Shown here: positions 11,667 through 21,251 of the stretch, one piece after another | Numbering within the stretch: the stretch's first letter is position 1 | Layout: each line of letters starts with the position of its first letter | Source: Bufo bufo | Lineage: Eukaryota; Chordata; Amphibia; Anura; Bufonidae | Reading direction: 5' to 3' | NCBI RefSeq assembly: GCF_905171765.1 | Contig: NC_053389.1 | Span: 745,489,146 to 745,553,145 of the forward strand | DNA: 64,000 bases | Translations under genes and position numbers: made by a program | The notes under the pieces: generated by a model | What the model was told of the DNA's origin: nothing | Seen by the model: the letters and a program-made list of their open reading frames with translations, nothing else | Database searches by the model: none

Positions 11667-11920
11667 CTGGAAAGCGCCTGACTGTATAGGGAGGGTGCTT
11701 AGGGACTGATGGTCCTCCCCCTTCCCCCTTTTCCCCTTAGGGGCATTTAGGAATCTGGCCCCGTCTCAGTAATGGTTAAGTAGGTTGCAGATTAGGGTCA
11801 TTGAGGGTTAATCCCTGGGGATGCTCCTTAGACAGGATGGGGGCGGTGCAGGAAATCCTGAAGGTCACATAGACCTCCTCTCTGTCCTGGTCACTTCCTC
11901 TTGCAAGTGGAAGCAGATTG
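11667..11920 (+). repeat. Repeat A, copy 1
   Basis: 254-bp segment starting CCTGGAAAGCGCCTGACTG and ending GTGGAAGCAGATTG. It is almost identical to 16701-16954. Confidence 0.95.
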
Positions 11921-13356
11921 GTATGGACATACCCCTTTGCTCTGTCCACACCAGGAGTCCACAGGTGGTTCTGCCCTTTTGAGCTGCTTCCTGGTGAGTT
12001 ACATGAGGAGGGGACGGTTAGCTGTGCTCTACGCTGCCATCCTCCTCCCCTGTGCCTGCTTCTGGGGCTTTGTGGAGCTGCTGCTGCGGTATACATGCAG
12101 CTCCAGCGCTTCAGCGAAGGTCCGGCGGTCTGCTCGCCGTTCCTCCTAACCCCCCCCCGACTTTTATTATCCCCCAGCTTCCCGCGTGTGTGCGCCGTTT
12201 CTTTCGACCCATCCTGTGATGTCTGTGGCGCTGCGCTGTGTCTCCGCCCCTCCCCCCTTCCCAGCTTCTGTTCCATGGCGTTAGGGCTAAGCAAGCTGGG
12301 CGGGATTGTTGGTCTCCCCGGTAATGTAGGGCAATATGGGGTCCTCACCTCTCCCCCTGCTGCTTTGGACGGCCTCCTTTAGCTCCCATGGCGCAAGCTA
12401 GGTCGCTTCGCCTAACACCCGCCCCCCTTCCCCTGCAGCGTTTACCGGGTCCCGTACCGGGCACCGCTGGGCAGGCGAGTTTTCATATGTGGTGCTTGTT
12501 TTAGCTTCCCCCAGTCTCCTGTCCAGTATTATAGATTAACCCCTCGTGCTTGCCATGTCCGATTGCGGTGCACCTGTGCCTATGGCTTCTAAGGGGTATT
12601 CCTACTGTCCCAGCTTTGCGATCAGAGCCCCTTCCGTACAATGAGACTCTCTGGGTCTTATTTGTAGCCATTATGGCGACCCCCCCCCCCCCTCCTTCCT
12701 CCCCTTCACGCAGGCACAGGTGCGTTTTTTTTCTTTTTTTTTCTTCCCTTAGGTTGCTTGGAGGCATGGCCGTAATGGATTCCACATGCGCCAGTCCTGT
12801 CGCCGTTCCTGGGTTTCAGGGAGAAATGGGCGCTCCAGATCCTCAGGTGGCGCTTATCATCGTCTTTAGGACGGATGTCAGGCGCATCGGAGGAGTCTGG
12901 TTATATAATCACCGTATCGAGGCTGTTGCCTGACCGTCACTCCAGGGCTCGGCCTGGTCGCTGCAGCCCGTACCCGCTCCTTTGGAGGTTCTGTCCCTCT
13001 CTGTTACTGGTGAGTACTGCGGGGAGGATGGTTCTTGTGCAGAGTTAGAATCACTGGTAGAGGCGGTGTCCCTGCCTTAATAAATAAAAAATGAAAAATA
13101 AAAAACAATCTCGATGGTCGCCTAATGGCTTCAGGGTGGATTTACAGAGCCTGTAGGTTACCCGCACATATTTTCCTGGAAATTGGGCAACTCAGGTGCA
13201 GCCCTGAGCAACGGGATATCATTAGCATATAGGGAGGTTTTTTCTGTCTCTACGTTTAAAAAAAAAGAAAATTACTAACCGAATTAATATATTATAGGCA
13301 TTAAAATATACAAATAAATAACAAAGGGTATTATAAAAAAAAAAAATGGAACTGAG

Positions 13357-13362
<6 letters not shown>

Positions 13363-13427
<65 letters not shown>

Positions 13428-13435
13428 AGGTATTA
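13363..13435. repeat. (TA)n microsatellite in AT-rich tract
   Basis: More than 30 TA dinucleotides, within a wider A/T-rich low-complexity region (about 13250-13640) that also has runs of A and T. A further A run lies near 13803-13826 and a short TA run near 13910-13925. Confidence 0.95.
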
Positions 13436-15809
13436 TAAAAAAAAAAAAATTTTTTTTTTTTTTTAATAAAACATGATTAAAAAGAATGAAATGATACTAA
13501 TAATAAATTATTTAACAATGTAATTTTATGGATAAAAAAATAAATAAAAAAATGGAATATATATATTACGATAAATGTATAAAAAAAATATATAAAAAAA
13601 AAGAATAAATACATATATAAATAAATAATCAGGTTTGATCGATGTATATATTTATTATGTATGTTTATATTCTCCTGCATGAGAAGCCTTGCTTCTACCT
13701 TGTGTCTTGTTTATTGGCTGGCCTTTTTTGCAGATGTTTTTCAGGATAGATCAGTCCTGCCGGGTGTTCTCCCAATTTCCCTTTCAGCATGGAGTGTAGT
13801 ATTAAAAAAAAAAAAAAAAAAAAAAAGAAAGAAGTAGTACTGCCTGTTATGCTCCTATCTGCGGGCACTAGGCCGTGTGTATATAAAAAAAAAATTTGAA
13901 AAAAAAAATATATATATATATATATAAGCGTTTTATTTGGCCTTTCAACAATGACATACAGGACATGGTTAGTACATATATACGGAGGCGAGACGCAGTA
14001 GTAGTAATCCCTCTAGCATTCAGCTCTATAGCCTGTGGCTATGGACCTTCCTTTAATGTAAATGGTTGTGAGTTCATATCATCACAGCTACAATTACGGT
14101 TTTCTCTTTCTGCAGTCTACGGTACTGGTCCGCCGGCCCAAGGTTCCGTTGGTATGGTTGATACCTGGGCACTGCTGCTGAGCTTCTAACATGTCTGTGC
14201 AGGCTGGCAGCTTGGTGGTGATGCACTCGCCTCATGTCCAGTGTTGCAGGAGTTACAGTGCGGTGGGATCCAGTAGGGTCGAATCCAGGGGAGATGTACA
14301 CAATGTTAGCAGTTCATGAGACTTTCTTCTAGTCCAGCTGGGTTGGTTGCCGTGAGGGCGGTATTAGTATACTGGTGCAGCATGGTTTGTACGAAGCAGG
14401 GCTGCCCCTAGTTGAGTGGATATGGCGAAATCAGTAGTCGCAGGTATAACTAGATGGTAAGCCAGTAGCGGATAACCAGGTCAGTTCGTAGACATCGCTC
14501 AGGGTGGAGCCTTGATATAACACCATTCATGGAGTTACACTGTTAAACTGCAGCCTTTCATTCCCCGTTCGAATCGATGTTGTGATGCGGGTCAGACCCA
14601 CTGACTGGTCCTCTTGACAGGACTTCACAGGTCGGCATGGTGACCCTCCAAGCATTATTTGCATGTATCGTTTCATTGTATGGTAGGCGATACCGGTATA
14701 GTTAGGGAGTATTTAGTTTGGATAGTCACGTCCCGTCTCCTTCAGCCTTCTGTTCTGGCTGATTGATATTTTCTCCAAGGTGTTTGTCTCTTCATTCAAG
14801 GCCGCACTGCGCGGGGGGTTGTTGTTCCAGAATTTTTGTATGGGGTAATAGTACTCGGGATTGGGGTCCGTCTATACATGTCGATCCAGTTAATATAAAG
14901 GGGTGGGTACCTCCCCTCCACCTGGTTTTGGTCCGGCTGGTCGGTTTGTTTGGTATTCTGTAATGACTTCACGCATGGTGGGGCTCCAATTGTTTTGTGG
15001 GTGATTTGGGCCGGCGCTCGGGGTGCCCGGGGGGTGTGTACCCGGACTAGTTTGGGTACGGTAAAATAAAATAAATCTGGTTGCATTTATTATCTTTGCC
15101 AGCCTGGATAGGCACAACCCTGTTCTCTATATAGAGCTTTGAGGATACAATTCTGATTACTCCTACTGGGACACAGCTTTTATCATCTCCACAGGGACTC
15201 AGCCATATGATATGGGCTTATTACACTGGGACTTTAATTGTGAGAAACATCTAGGTCTCCAGGAAAATCGAGTATTCATCGATTAAGGATATTGTTTTGT
15301 TAGTTGCTTTTTAATTTTATGCATGTATCTTACCTTCTCCAGAGCAAGGGGTGGCTCTCTTCGTCCAGAGCACCTAGCGTGATCACTCCGAGTGAGCCAT
15401 CCGTTTACTCTTTCCAAGTGCACTATGGTTTGACAATTTACCTTGGTCTTTTAAAAAAAAAAAAATAATAATAATAACAAAAAAGAAAATACTTTTTGGA
15501 TGAAATATAACTATTCTGTGTCTAGTTGTGCGATCCTCTTTTGCGTGTTGTGGCTCGGGCTAATTGTTTTTTCTTTCAGATTTGTGGCGTTTAGCGGTTC
15601 GATGGCTGGCTTTCGTATACCTTCTGTGCGGTGTGGAGAGAGGAACAGAGGCTGGTGGGCGCTCTTTGGTTTTTCGAGAGGTGGAAGTCTTTTGGACAGG
15701 GATCCTGGAATTCTGGTGGTCATAACTCCTTCCGGAGGTGGTTGGTATAGAGTTCCGCCGGAGGCGCGGTGATGCTGGTGACCCGCGCTGTGGTAATGCG
15801 CCTTTGTCT

Positions 15810-16250
15810 ATTCCAGAGCTCTGGACCTCATGTGTCCTGACATATGATTATCCCTTTCTCATCCACCTCCTCAGGCAGAGTGTCCCATAGTCTCACTGCT
15901 CTTACCGTAAATAATCCTCTTCTATGTTGTAAAAATACATTCTTACCTCTGGACACAGAGAATGTTCCCCTTGTCACAGTTCTGGGGATGAATAGATGAG
16001 GGGAGTGATCTCTGTACTGACCACTGATATATTTATACATAGTAATTACATCTCCCCTCAGTCGTCTTTTTTTCTACAGTGAATAAACCTTATTTTGCCA
16101 ATCTTCCAGGGTACTGTAGTTGCCCCATTCCAGTCATTACTTTAGTTGCCCTCCTCTGAGCCCAGAGCTGTACACAGTACTCCATGTGTGGTCTGACTAG
16201 TGATTTGAAAAGTGGTTGGACTATGCTCTCATCACCGGCCTTATTGTTTT
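15810..16250 (-). pseudogene. CR1-like LINE ORF2 C-terminal fragment
   Basis: On the minus strand, blocks typical of the C-terminus of CR1-group ORF2 are seen in order: KSLVRPHMEYCVQ, then RRATKVMTGM, then a stop-bearing stretch, then YISGQYRDHSPHLFIPR and VRAVRLWDTLPEEV. The layout parallels the C-terminal domain of the CR1 copy at 4232-8232, but the sequence is a different subfamily. Only about 440 bp remain, with stops (for example after GRLAK) and no intact 3' tail. It lies inside the internal region of the split-repeat element, so it inserted after or with it. Confidence 0.85.
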
Positions 16251-16385
16251 TTAATGGGACCTGATGGTGTCTTCCTTTTGGGTGTTAATTTGGACAATTC
16301 CTTTTCTGGCCTGTACGTGAGCTAAAACAGACTCGGTTATGCTGGGTGGTGGTCGGAGCCCCGTTGGGAGAACGGGCCTCCTCCG

Positions 16386-16700
16386 TGGCGGCATTTGAGT
16401 ACAGCGGAGATATGGTGGTAGCAGATGGAGTAACTGCCCGCTGGGAGTCCAGCGGTTGGCAGACAACTCTGATGATTACGGTTTAACTTGCCCGCTGGGA
16501 GTCCAGCCTTTGGCATACCGTTCCGATATTATGGTTTATTAAGGTTTGCCGCTTTAATAAAGAAGCTGTGGCCGATCACCATCCAGCAATAAAGTGATAC
16601 AGTTGTCGGTGTCTTTTGTTATGGGTCAAGGTTGGGTAAAGGGGCCAAGGGTGAGTTAAAGGTGGTATCCCCTCCCCCTGTTACCCTGGATACCAGCAGT
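16386..16700 (+). repeat. Repeat B, copy 1
   Basis: 315-bp segment from TGGCGGCATTTGAGTAC to CTGGATACCAGCAGT. It is nearly identical to 17156-17470 and contains its own short internal repeat CCGCTGGGAGTCCAGC. An AATAAAGAAGCTG / AATAAAGTG pair near its 3' side could serve as a polyadenylation signal. Confidence 0.95.
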
Positions 16701-16954
16701 CTGGAAAGCGCCTGACTGTATAGGGAGGGTGCTTAGGGACTGATGGTCCTGCCCCTTCCCCCTTTTCCCCTTAGGGGCATTTAGGAATCTGGCCCCGTCT
16801 CAGTAATGGTTAAGTAGGTTGCAGATTAGGGTCATTGAGGGTTAATCCCTGGGGATGCTCCTTAGACAGGATGGGGGCGGTGCAGGAAATCCTGAAGGTC
16901 ACATATACCTCCTCTCTGTCCTGGTCACTTCCTCTTGCAAGTGGAAGCAGATTG
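16701..16954 (+). repeat. Repeat A, copy 2
   Basis: 254-bp copy of 11667-11920, abutting repeat B copy 1 with no spacer. Confidence 0.95.
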
Positions 16955-17155
16955 ACCCTCCCTCCCTCCCTTTGCGGTTATTCTTGGGAGGCGGGTCGAG
17001 GTGCACGGTTCTGATCAGTTATGGATACTTGGTTATTCTGTTTTGTTTTTCTATTTTTAAGAGACCCTGCTGGGAGTCCAGCGGTTTTGGATATTGCTCC
17101 GATGATTACGGCTTTGGAGAGCTGAGAATTTTGGTCGAGTTTATGAAGTCACAGC

Positions 17156-17470
17156 TGGCGGCATTTGAGTACAGCGGAGATATGGTGGTAGCAGATGGAG
17201 TAACTGCCCGCTGGGAGTCCAGCGGTTGGCAGACAGCTCTGATGATTACGGTTTAACTTGCCCGCTGGGAGTCCAGCCTTTGGCATACCGTTCCGATATT
17301 ATGGTTTATTAAGGTTTGCCGCTTTAATAAAGAAGCTGTGGCTGATCACCATCCAGCAATAAAGTGATACAGTTGTCGGTGTCTTTTGTTATAGGTCAAG
17401 GTTGGGTAAAGGGGCCAAGGGTGAGTTAAAGGTGGTATCCCCTCCCCCTGTTACCCTGGATACCAGCAGT
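17156..17470 (+). repeat. Repeat B, copy 2
   Basis: 315-bp copy of 16386-16700. It is separated from A copy 2 by 201 bp that carry a third, diverged version of the CTGGGAGTCCAGC repeat (about 17069). Confidence 0.95.
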
Positions 17471-17644
17471 CTGCATGACACAGAGGATGGGGGGAAGGGG
17501 GGCACTCACTTCCTCACACTTTTCTCATGTCTCTGCGCATGTGCAATGCTGGACAGCAGGAAAGTTGGGTGGTATTACATCATGTAATGCCCCAGATTCT
17601 TGTCAATATATGCTGAACACCGCCGGGAGCCAGGGTGGGCGGGG

Positions 17645-18021
17645 CTAGTATACTGGCACTGGGACGGGTGGGATGGATCCGACCCAGTTTAATCAACCAA
17701 CCTACCAGTAACTGGTTGGTTGATTAAACTGGATCGGGATCCATCCCAGTCTGGTAGGTTGGTTGATTAAACTGGATTGGATCCATCCCAGGCACCATCT
17801 CACCCATCCCAGTGCCAGTATACTAGCCCGCCCTGGTTCTGTTTGGACAGTTGGACTGGAGAAATGTGCATTTGGGGGGTGTGAGGGGGCCAGTTACTGG
17901 TAGGTTGGCTGATTAAACTGGGTCGGATCCATCCCAGGCACCATCTCACCCGTGCCAGTGTACTAGCCCGCCCTGGTTCTGTTTGGAGTCAGTTGGACTG
18001 GAGAAATGTGCATTTGGGGGG
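17645..18021. repeat. Inverted and tandem repeats in right arm of the CAGGGCCGGC element
   Basis: CTAGTATACTGGCACTGGGA (17645) is inverted at 17807-17826. Between them, two copies of GGTTGGTTGATTAAACTGG flank a GGATCCATCCCAG block. A second direct copy of the distal part (CTAGCCCGCCCTGGTTCTG, about 17824 and 17966) gives a 142-bp tandem duplication. Non-coding. Confidence 0.85.
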
Positions 18022-18163
18022 ATTTTTACTTGTACATCTCGCTTTGCCACTTGCATTTGTTTACAATAAGGGATGTTAAAGTCAGCAAGTGTCATGTGGG
18101 GGGGTGGGGGGGGCCCTTATTGTTTTCCGCCCCAGGGCCCCAATTCACCTAGAACCGGCCCTG

Positions 18164-19294
18164 CCTGCATGCGAGACCTGTGTGCTTTGTTGCGCTGTTT
18201 CGAGTACTCCACCAACATGGCCAGTGCCGATGACGCCGTTCTCAGCGTTACTATCCCAATTCTCTGCCTCCTTAAAAAAATGCTTCGGGCGATGATGGAA
18301 GAGGATGTGGCACAGGAGGAGGAGGAAGAGGGATCATTTCATAGGGTTTCAGGGCAGTCATTCACAAGTGGCTCCAAGGGTGGGTTCATGCCCCCACAAA
18401 CGCCAGGTACACAATTGTCCAACCAGGGCACAGTTCTGGAGGATGACGAGGTGGAGGATGAGGAGATGGAGGAGGGGGAACCGTGTTCACAGCAGAGTGG
18501 CACCCAAGCCAGCTCATGGCCATCACTGGTGCCTGGCTGGGGGGATACAGAGGACATAGGCGATACACCTCCCACAATGGACAGCTTTTCGTTGCCTCTG
18601 GGCAGCCTGGCACACATGAGCGATTACATGCTGCAGTGTCTTTGCAATGACTGCCGAGTTGCCCACATTCTAACTTGTGCTGATTACTGGGTGGCCACGC
18701 TGCTGGATCCCCATTACAAGGACAACGTACTGTGCTTAATTCCGTCACTGGAGTGAGTACAAGCGCACGCTGGTAGACGCGCTGCTGGTGGCATTCCCAC
18801 CTGACATCGGGGGCACGGTGGAAGCACAAGGCGAAGGCAGAGGTGGAGGAGGAAGAGGTCGCCAACGCAGCTGGGGCACCACCAGCACCTCAGAAAGTAG
18901 GGTTAGCATGGCCGAAATGTGGAAAAGCTTTGTCAGCACGCCACAACAACCAGCACCACTAGCTGATATGGAACGTCTTAGTAGGAGGCAGCATTTCAGC
19001 AACATGGTGGAGCAGTATGTGTGCACACGCCTACACGTACTGAATGACAGGTCTTCCCCCTTCAACTTCTGGGTCTCCAAATTGGGCACATGGCCTGAGC
19101 TTGTCCTTTACGCCTTGGAGGTGCTGGCCTGCCCTGCAGCCAGTGTATTGACTGAACGTGTGTTTAGCACAGCAGGGGGTATTATCACAGACAAGCGCAG
19201 CCGCCTGTTCACAGCCAATGTGGACAAGCTCACGTTCATTAAAATGAACCAGGCATGGATCCCACAGGATTTGTCCGTACCTTGTGCAGAATAG
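18164..19294 (+). pseudogene. hAT copy B transposase, 3' half
   Basis: Resumes the transposase after the nested element: MRDLCALLRCFEYSTNMAS, then an acidic linker (EEDVAQEEEEEGS and EDDEVEDEEMEEGE), then LAHMSDYMLQCL and YWVATLLDPHYKD. A short deletion with a frameshift at about 18752 removes roughly six codons present in copy C. The frame then runs from 18788 to the stop at 19292-19294 through the hAT C-terminal dimerisation domain: ALEVLACPAASVLTERVFSTAGG (with the conserved catalytic Glu region), then DKRSR and NVDKLTFIKMNQAW. The C-terminus is intact and ends VPCAE. Together with 8720-10587 this is one gene split by a 7.6-kb insertion. Confidence 0.92.
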
Positions 19295-19559
19295 ACATGT
19301 ATACCAGCCTTACCCAGCCATTGTTATACTACAGCGCAATTGCTCATTGTTGTATTTTTGATATTTCCCACTCTTTTGGGGTGTACCCTAATAAAAAATA
19401 ATAAAAAACAATTAAAGCCAAAAACCAGTGTTGGCTACCTCGTCCTCCACCGCCGCTTCCACCTACACCGCTACGTCCACCGCCTCCTCAACCTGCTACT
19501 CCATATGGACCTCCACCTCATACATCAAGATTTTTTTTTTTTTACTTTTACTTATTTTA

Positions 19560-19950
19560 TTTTATGTCATTTCACAAATTTGTTACATTTTCGGGTGAAA
19601 TTCACAAATTTTTGGCTGTGATATACCCCTGCTCTACCTAGTGGACAGGTTATTAAATTTCACTAATTTGTCTGTTACATTGTCGGGTGAAATTCACCAT
19701 ATTTTGGCTGTGATATTCCCCCTTCTCTACCTAATGGAAAAGGAAATACATTTCTCAAATTTATCTGTTACATTCTTGGGTGACATTTTACCATTTTTGC
19801 CGTGAATAAACCCCTGCTCTGCATAGGTGACAGGGACCGAAATTTTTAAAAATCGTCTGTTCCATTGGTGGGTGACATTAACCCATTTTTGGCGATGAAA
19901 AACCCCTGCTCTGCATAGGTGACAGGGAATAAAATTTCAAAAATTTGTCT
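19560..19950. repeat. Tandem array downstream of hAT B transposase, ~92 bp period
   Basis: Four diverged units marked by TCGGGTGAAATTC or TGGGTGACATT at 19591, 19683, 19776 and 19868. Each has a TTTTGGCTGTGA block and CCCTGCTCTACCTA. It occupies the same position as the 141-bp array downstream of copy C and the 51-bp array downstream of copy E. Confidence 0.88.
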
Positions 19951-20043
19951 TTATTTGACGTGCGCCCCCTCCTTTCATTCGATGCTTCAACTTTAACAAC
20001 TTGTCCCACATTTCCGCTCGATCACATTGGAGCCATTGACCTC

Positions 20044-20298
20044 CCTTGGATGTGGTATCTCTTTCTCACTCTCCCTCTCCGGAGTGGAACCCTGATTCCC
20101 TCTCCTGAGTGGAACCCTGATTCCACGCCAGAGAGGGAGCGTGAGAAAGGGAGACCACATCCACGCCGTTAAGCGTGATCAACATGGTAGGCGCAGAAAA
20201 GAACATTGAAAGTTTATAGAGAAGATATCCAAATGGATCGTGGACGTCACGGGGACGTGCGATCAGGCAAAAGTTATCTAGAGTCAACAAAGCGGCAG
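20044..20298 (-). pseudogene. 18S rRNA-derived segment, antisense, copy 1
   Basis: The plus strand closely matches the reverse complement of the 5' domain of eukaryotic 18S rRNA. Colinear blocks are CCTTGGATGTGGTA, CCCTCTCCGGAGTGGAACCC, AACATGGTAGGCGCAGAAA, TGAAAGTTTATAG, ACGGGGACGTGCGATC and GTTATCTAGAGTCAACAAAG. A short sense-orientation piece of the same rRNA region (20121-20157, GAGAGGGAGCGTGAGAAA..GACCACATCC) lies within it and forms a hairpin with the antisense piece. It sits between the transposase and the right terminal repeat of hAT copy B. I compared it with rRNA from memory; the match is too long and ordered to be chance. Confidence 0.85.
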
Positions 20299-20370
20299 CA
20301 GGGCCTCTCCTGTCTAACGTTTCCAAATCCAAAATACCCCAGTGACATTCCCTATAATTTTTGATTAATC

Positions 20371-20674
20371 ATTCCAATAACAGGGCATCTTAAGAGTCCT
20401 GTATTATTATTTATCGTCACTACCTCTCCGAGTCGGAAGTGGGTAATTGCCCCCTCGTTTACTTGGAAGCTTCGGCTTCAATAATTTGTGCCACATTTCC
20501 ACTCGATCACATTTAATTTCATACATTGGATGTGGTCTCCCTTGGATGTGGTCTCCCTTTCTCACGCTCCCTCTCCGGCGTGGAACCCTGATCAACATGG
20601 TAGGCGCAGAAAAGAACATCGAAAGTTTAAAGACCAGATATCCAATTGGATCTTGGACATCTCAGGGACGTGCG
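20371..20674 (-). pseudogene. 18S rRNA-derived segment, antisense, copy 2
   Basis: A second antisense 18S rRNA match. It starts slightly further downstream in the rRNA: ATTCCAATAACAGGGC, AGAGTCCTGTATTATTATTT, CGTCACTACCTCTCCGAGTC and GTGGGTAATTG. About 88 non-rRNA bases follow, then CTTGGATGTGGTC, CCCTCTCCGGCGTGGAACCC, AACATGGTAGGCGCAGAAA, CATCGAAAGTTT and GGGACGTGCGA. The two blocks are in correct rRNA order. The spacer 20449-20530 is itself homologous to 19968-20043, so the rRNA piece and its flank were duplicated together. It ends abruptly against transposase coding sequence at 20675. Confidence 0.85.
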
Positions 20675-20805
20675 ACATGGTGAAGCAGTATGTGTGCACA
20701 CGCCTACACGTACTGACTGATGGGTGTGCCCCATTCAACTTCTGGGTCTCCAAATTGGGCACATGGCCTTAGCTTGCCCTTTACGCCTTGGAGGTGCTGG
20801 TTATA
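20675..20805 (+). pseudogene. Second copy of hAT transposase C-terminal coding segment
   Basis: Begins MVKQYVCTRLHVLTDG and runs through FNFWVSKLGTWP, a stop, then LALYALEVL. It corresponds to 19000-19125 of the main copy B gene but is not identical and is closer to copy C at LTDG. The following DNA (20806-21000) also repeats copy B's 3' untranslated region (TTTTGGGGTGTACCCTAAT, then CTCCACCGCCGCTTCCAC). So the 3' end of the transposase gene is present twice, with the rRNA-derived segment between the copies. Confidence 0.85.
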
Positions 20806-21115
20806 TTTACCAATGTTTTGGGGTGTACCCTAATTTAAAACAAAAAATAAAAATTTAAAATTAAAACAAAAAAACATTGTTGGCTGCCTCCTCCACCGCC
20901 GCTTCCACATCCACCGCCTCCTCAACCTCCTACTCCACATGGACCTCATCCTCCTAGATCAAGATTATTATTTTTTATTTTTATGTATTTTATGTTATTT
21001 TAAGTCATTTCCCTATCCACATTTGTTTGCAGAGCACTTGCCATGCTCTTAACCACATTTTGATGCCATTTGCAGCCCTCTAGCCCTTTCCATGACATTT
21101 TTACAGCCATTTTAG

Positions 21116-21251
21116 TGCTCCAAAGTTCGGGTCCCCATTGACTTCAATGGGGTTCGGGTTCGGGGTCAAGTTCGGGTCCCGAACTCGAACTTTTTTGTGA
21201 AGTTCGGCCGAACCCGTCGAACCCAAACATCCAGTTGTCCGCTCAACTCTA
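21116..21251. repeat. hAT copy B right terminal region
   Basis: Dense TTCGGG/CCCGAA palindromes (AGTTCGGGTCCCCATTGACT, then GGGTTCGGGTTCGGGG) end in CCGCTCAACTCTA. Close relatives occur at the right end of copy C (53620-53768). This marks the 3' boundary of the hAT. The matching left terminus is missing, so no target duplication can be checked. Confidence 0.85.

Larger units (their letters stand above)
11921..16385. other. Internal region of the split-repeat element, no coding sequence recognised
   Basis: About 4.5 kb between A1 and B1. It starts with a GC- and C-rich segment (12000-12480) with several 60-190-codon open frames on both strands that lack any recognisable motif. An AT-rich, low-complexity stretch (13080-13930) with long TA, T and A runs follows, then mixed-composition DNA to 15810, then a CR1 scrap. 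I see no reverse transcriptase, RNase H or recombinase motifs. Confidence 0.6.
11667..17470. mobile_element. Split-direct-repeat element (A1 - 4.5 kb - B1A2 - B2)
   Basis: Two different sequences each occur twice in the same orientation: A (254 bp) at 11667-11920 and 16701-16954, and B (315 bp) at 16386-16700 and 17156-17470. Order along the DNA is A1, 4.46 kb, B1, A2 (directly abutting), 201 bp, B2. All three outer junctions share a short TCTG/CCTG core instead of a target duplication. This order resembles the split direct repeats of PAT/Ngaro tyrosine-recombinase retrotransposons, but no reverse transcriptase or recombinase is visible, so it would be a non-autonomous or decayed member. The alternative is a tandem pair of a long and a deleted copy of one unknown element. 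Confidence 0.6.
10588..18163. mobile_element. Large hAT-type element (CAGGGCCGGC termini) with 8-bp target duplication
   Basis: Inserted into the hAT B transposase. The left end reads CAGGGCCGGCGCTACC and the right end ACCGGCCCTG. The host sequence CCTGCATG is duplicated exactly on both sides (10580-10587 and 18164-18171), and the host reading frame resumes directly after the second copy. The CAGGG termini and 8-bp duplication fit hAT. No transposase is recognisable inside. Most of the length is later insertions: a short inverted-repeat element at 10923-11419 and a split-direct-repeat unit at 11667-17470. Its own DNA is roughly the 10588-10922, 11420-11666 and 17471-18163 segments. Confidence 0.9.
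3495..21251 (+). mobile_element. hAT DNA transposon, copy B (with nested insertions)
   Basis: A plus-strand hAT of the same family as copy C. In order it holds a 101-105-bp tandem array (split by a CR1 insertion), a transposase N-terminal half, a large 7.6-kb insertion, the transposase C-terminal half, a 92-bp array, an rRNA-derived segment, a second copy of the transposase 3' end, and a right terminal repeat ending CCGCTCAACTCTA at 21251. The left terminal repeat is missing: the array begins directly against the LINE scrap at about 3490, so the 5' end was deleted. Without the two large insertions the element would be about 6.2 kb. Non-autonomous today. Confidence 0.85.

Noticed and set aside
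11776..12382. 190-codon minus and 154-codon plus frames in the split-repeat element
   Set aside because: GC-rich DNA open on both strands with Pro/Arg/Ser bias and no recognisable motif. The frame starts within repeat A sequence that is non-coding elsewhere.
15810..16250. Host exon, from a 70-codon frame with clear protein-like sequence
   Set aside because: The peptide blocks match the C-terminal domain of CR1-type LINE ORF2, with stops between blocks.
20044..20674. Genuine 18S rRNA gene
   Set aside because: Only about 300 bases of the 5' domain, antisense, internally rearranged and diverged; fused to transposon coding sequence.
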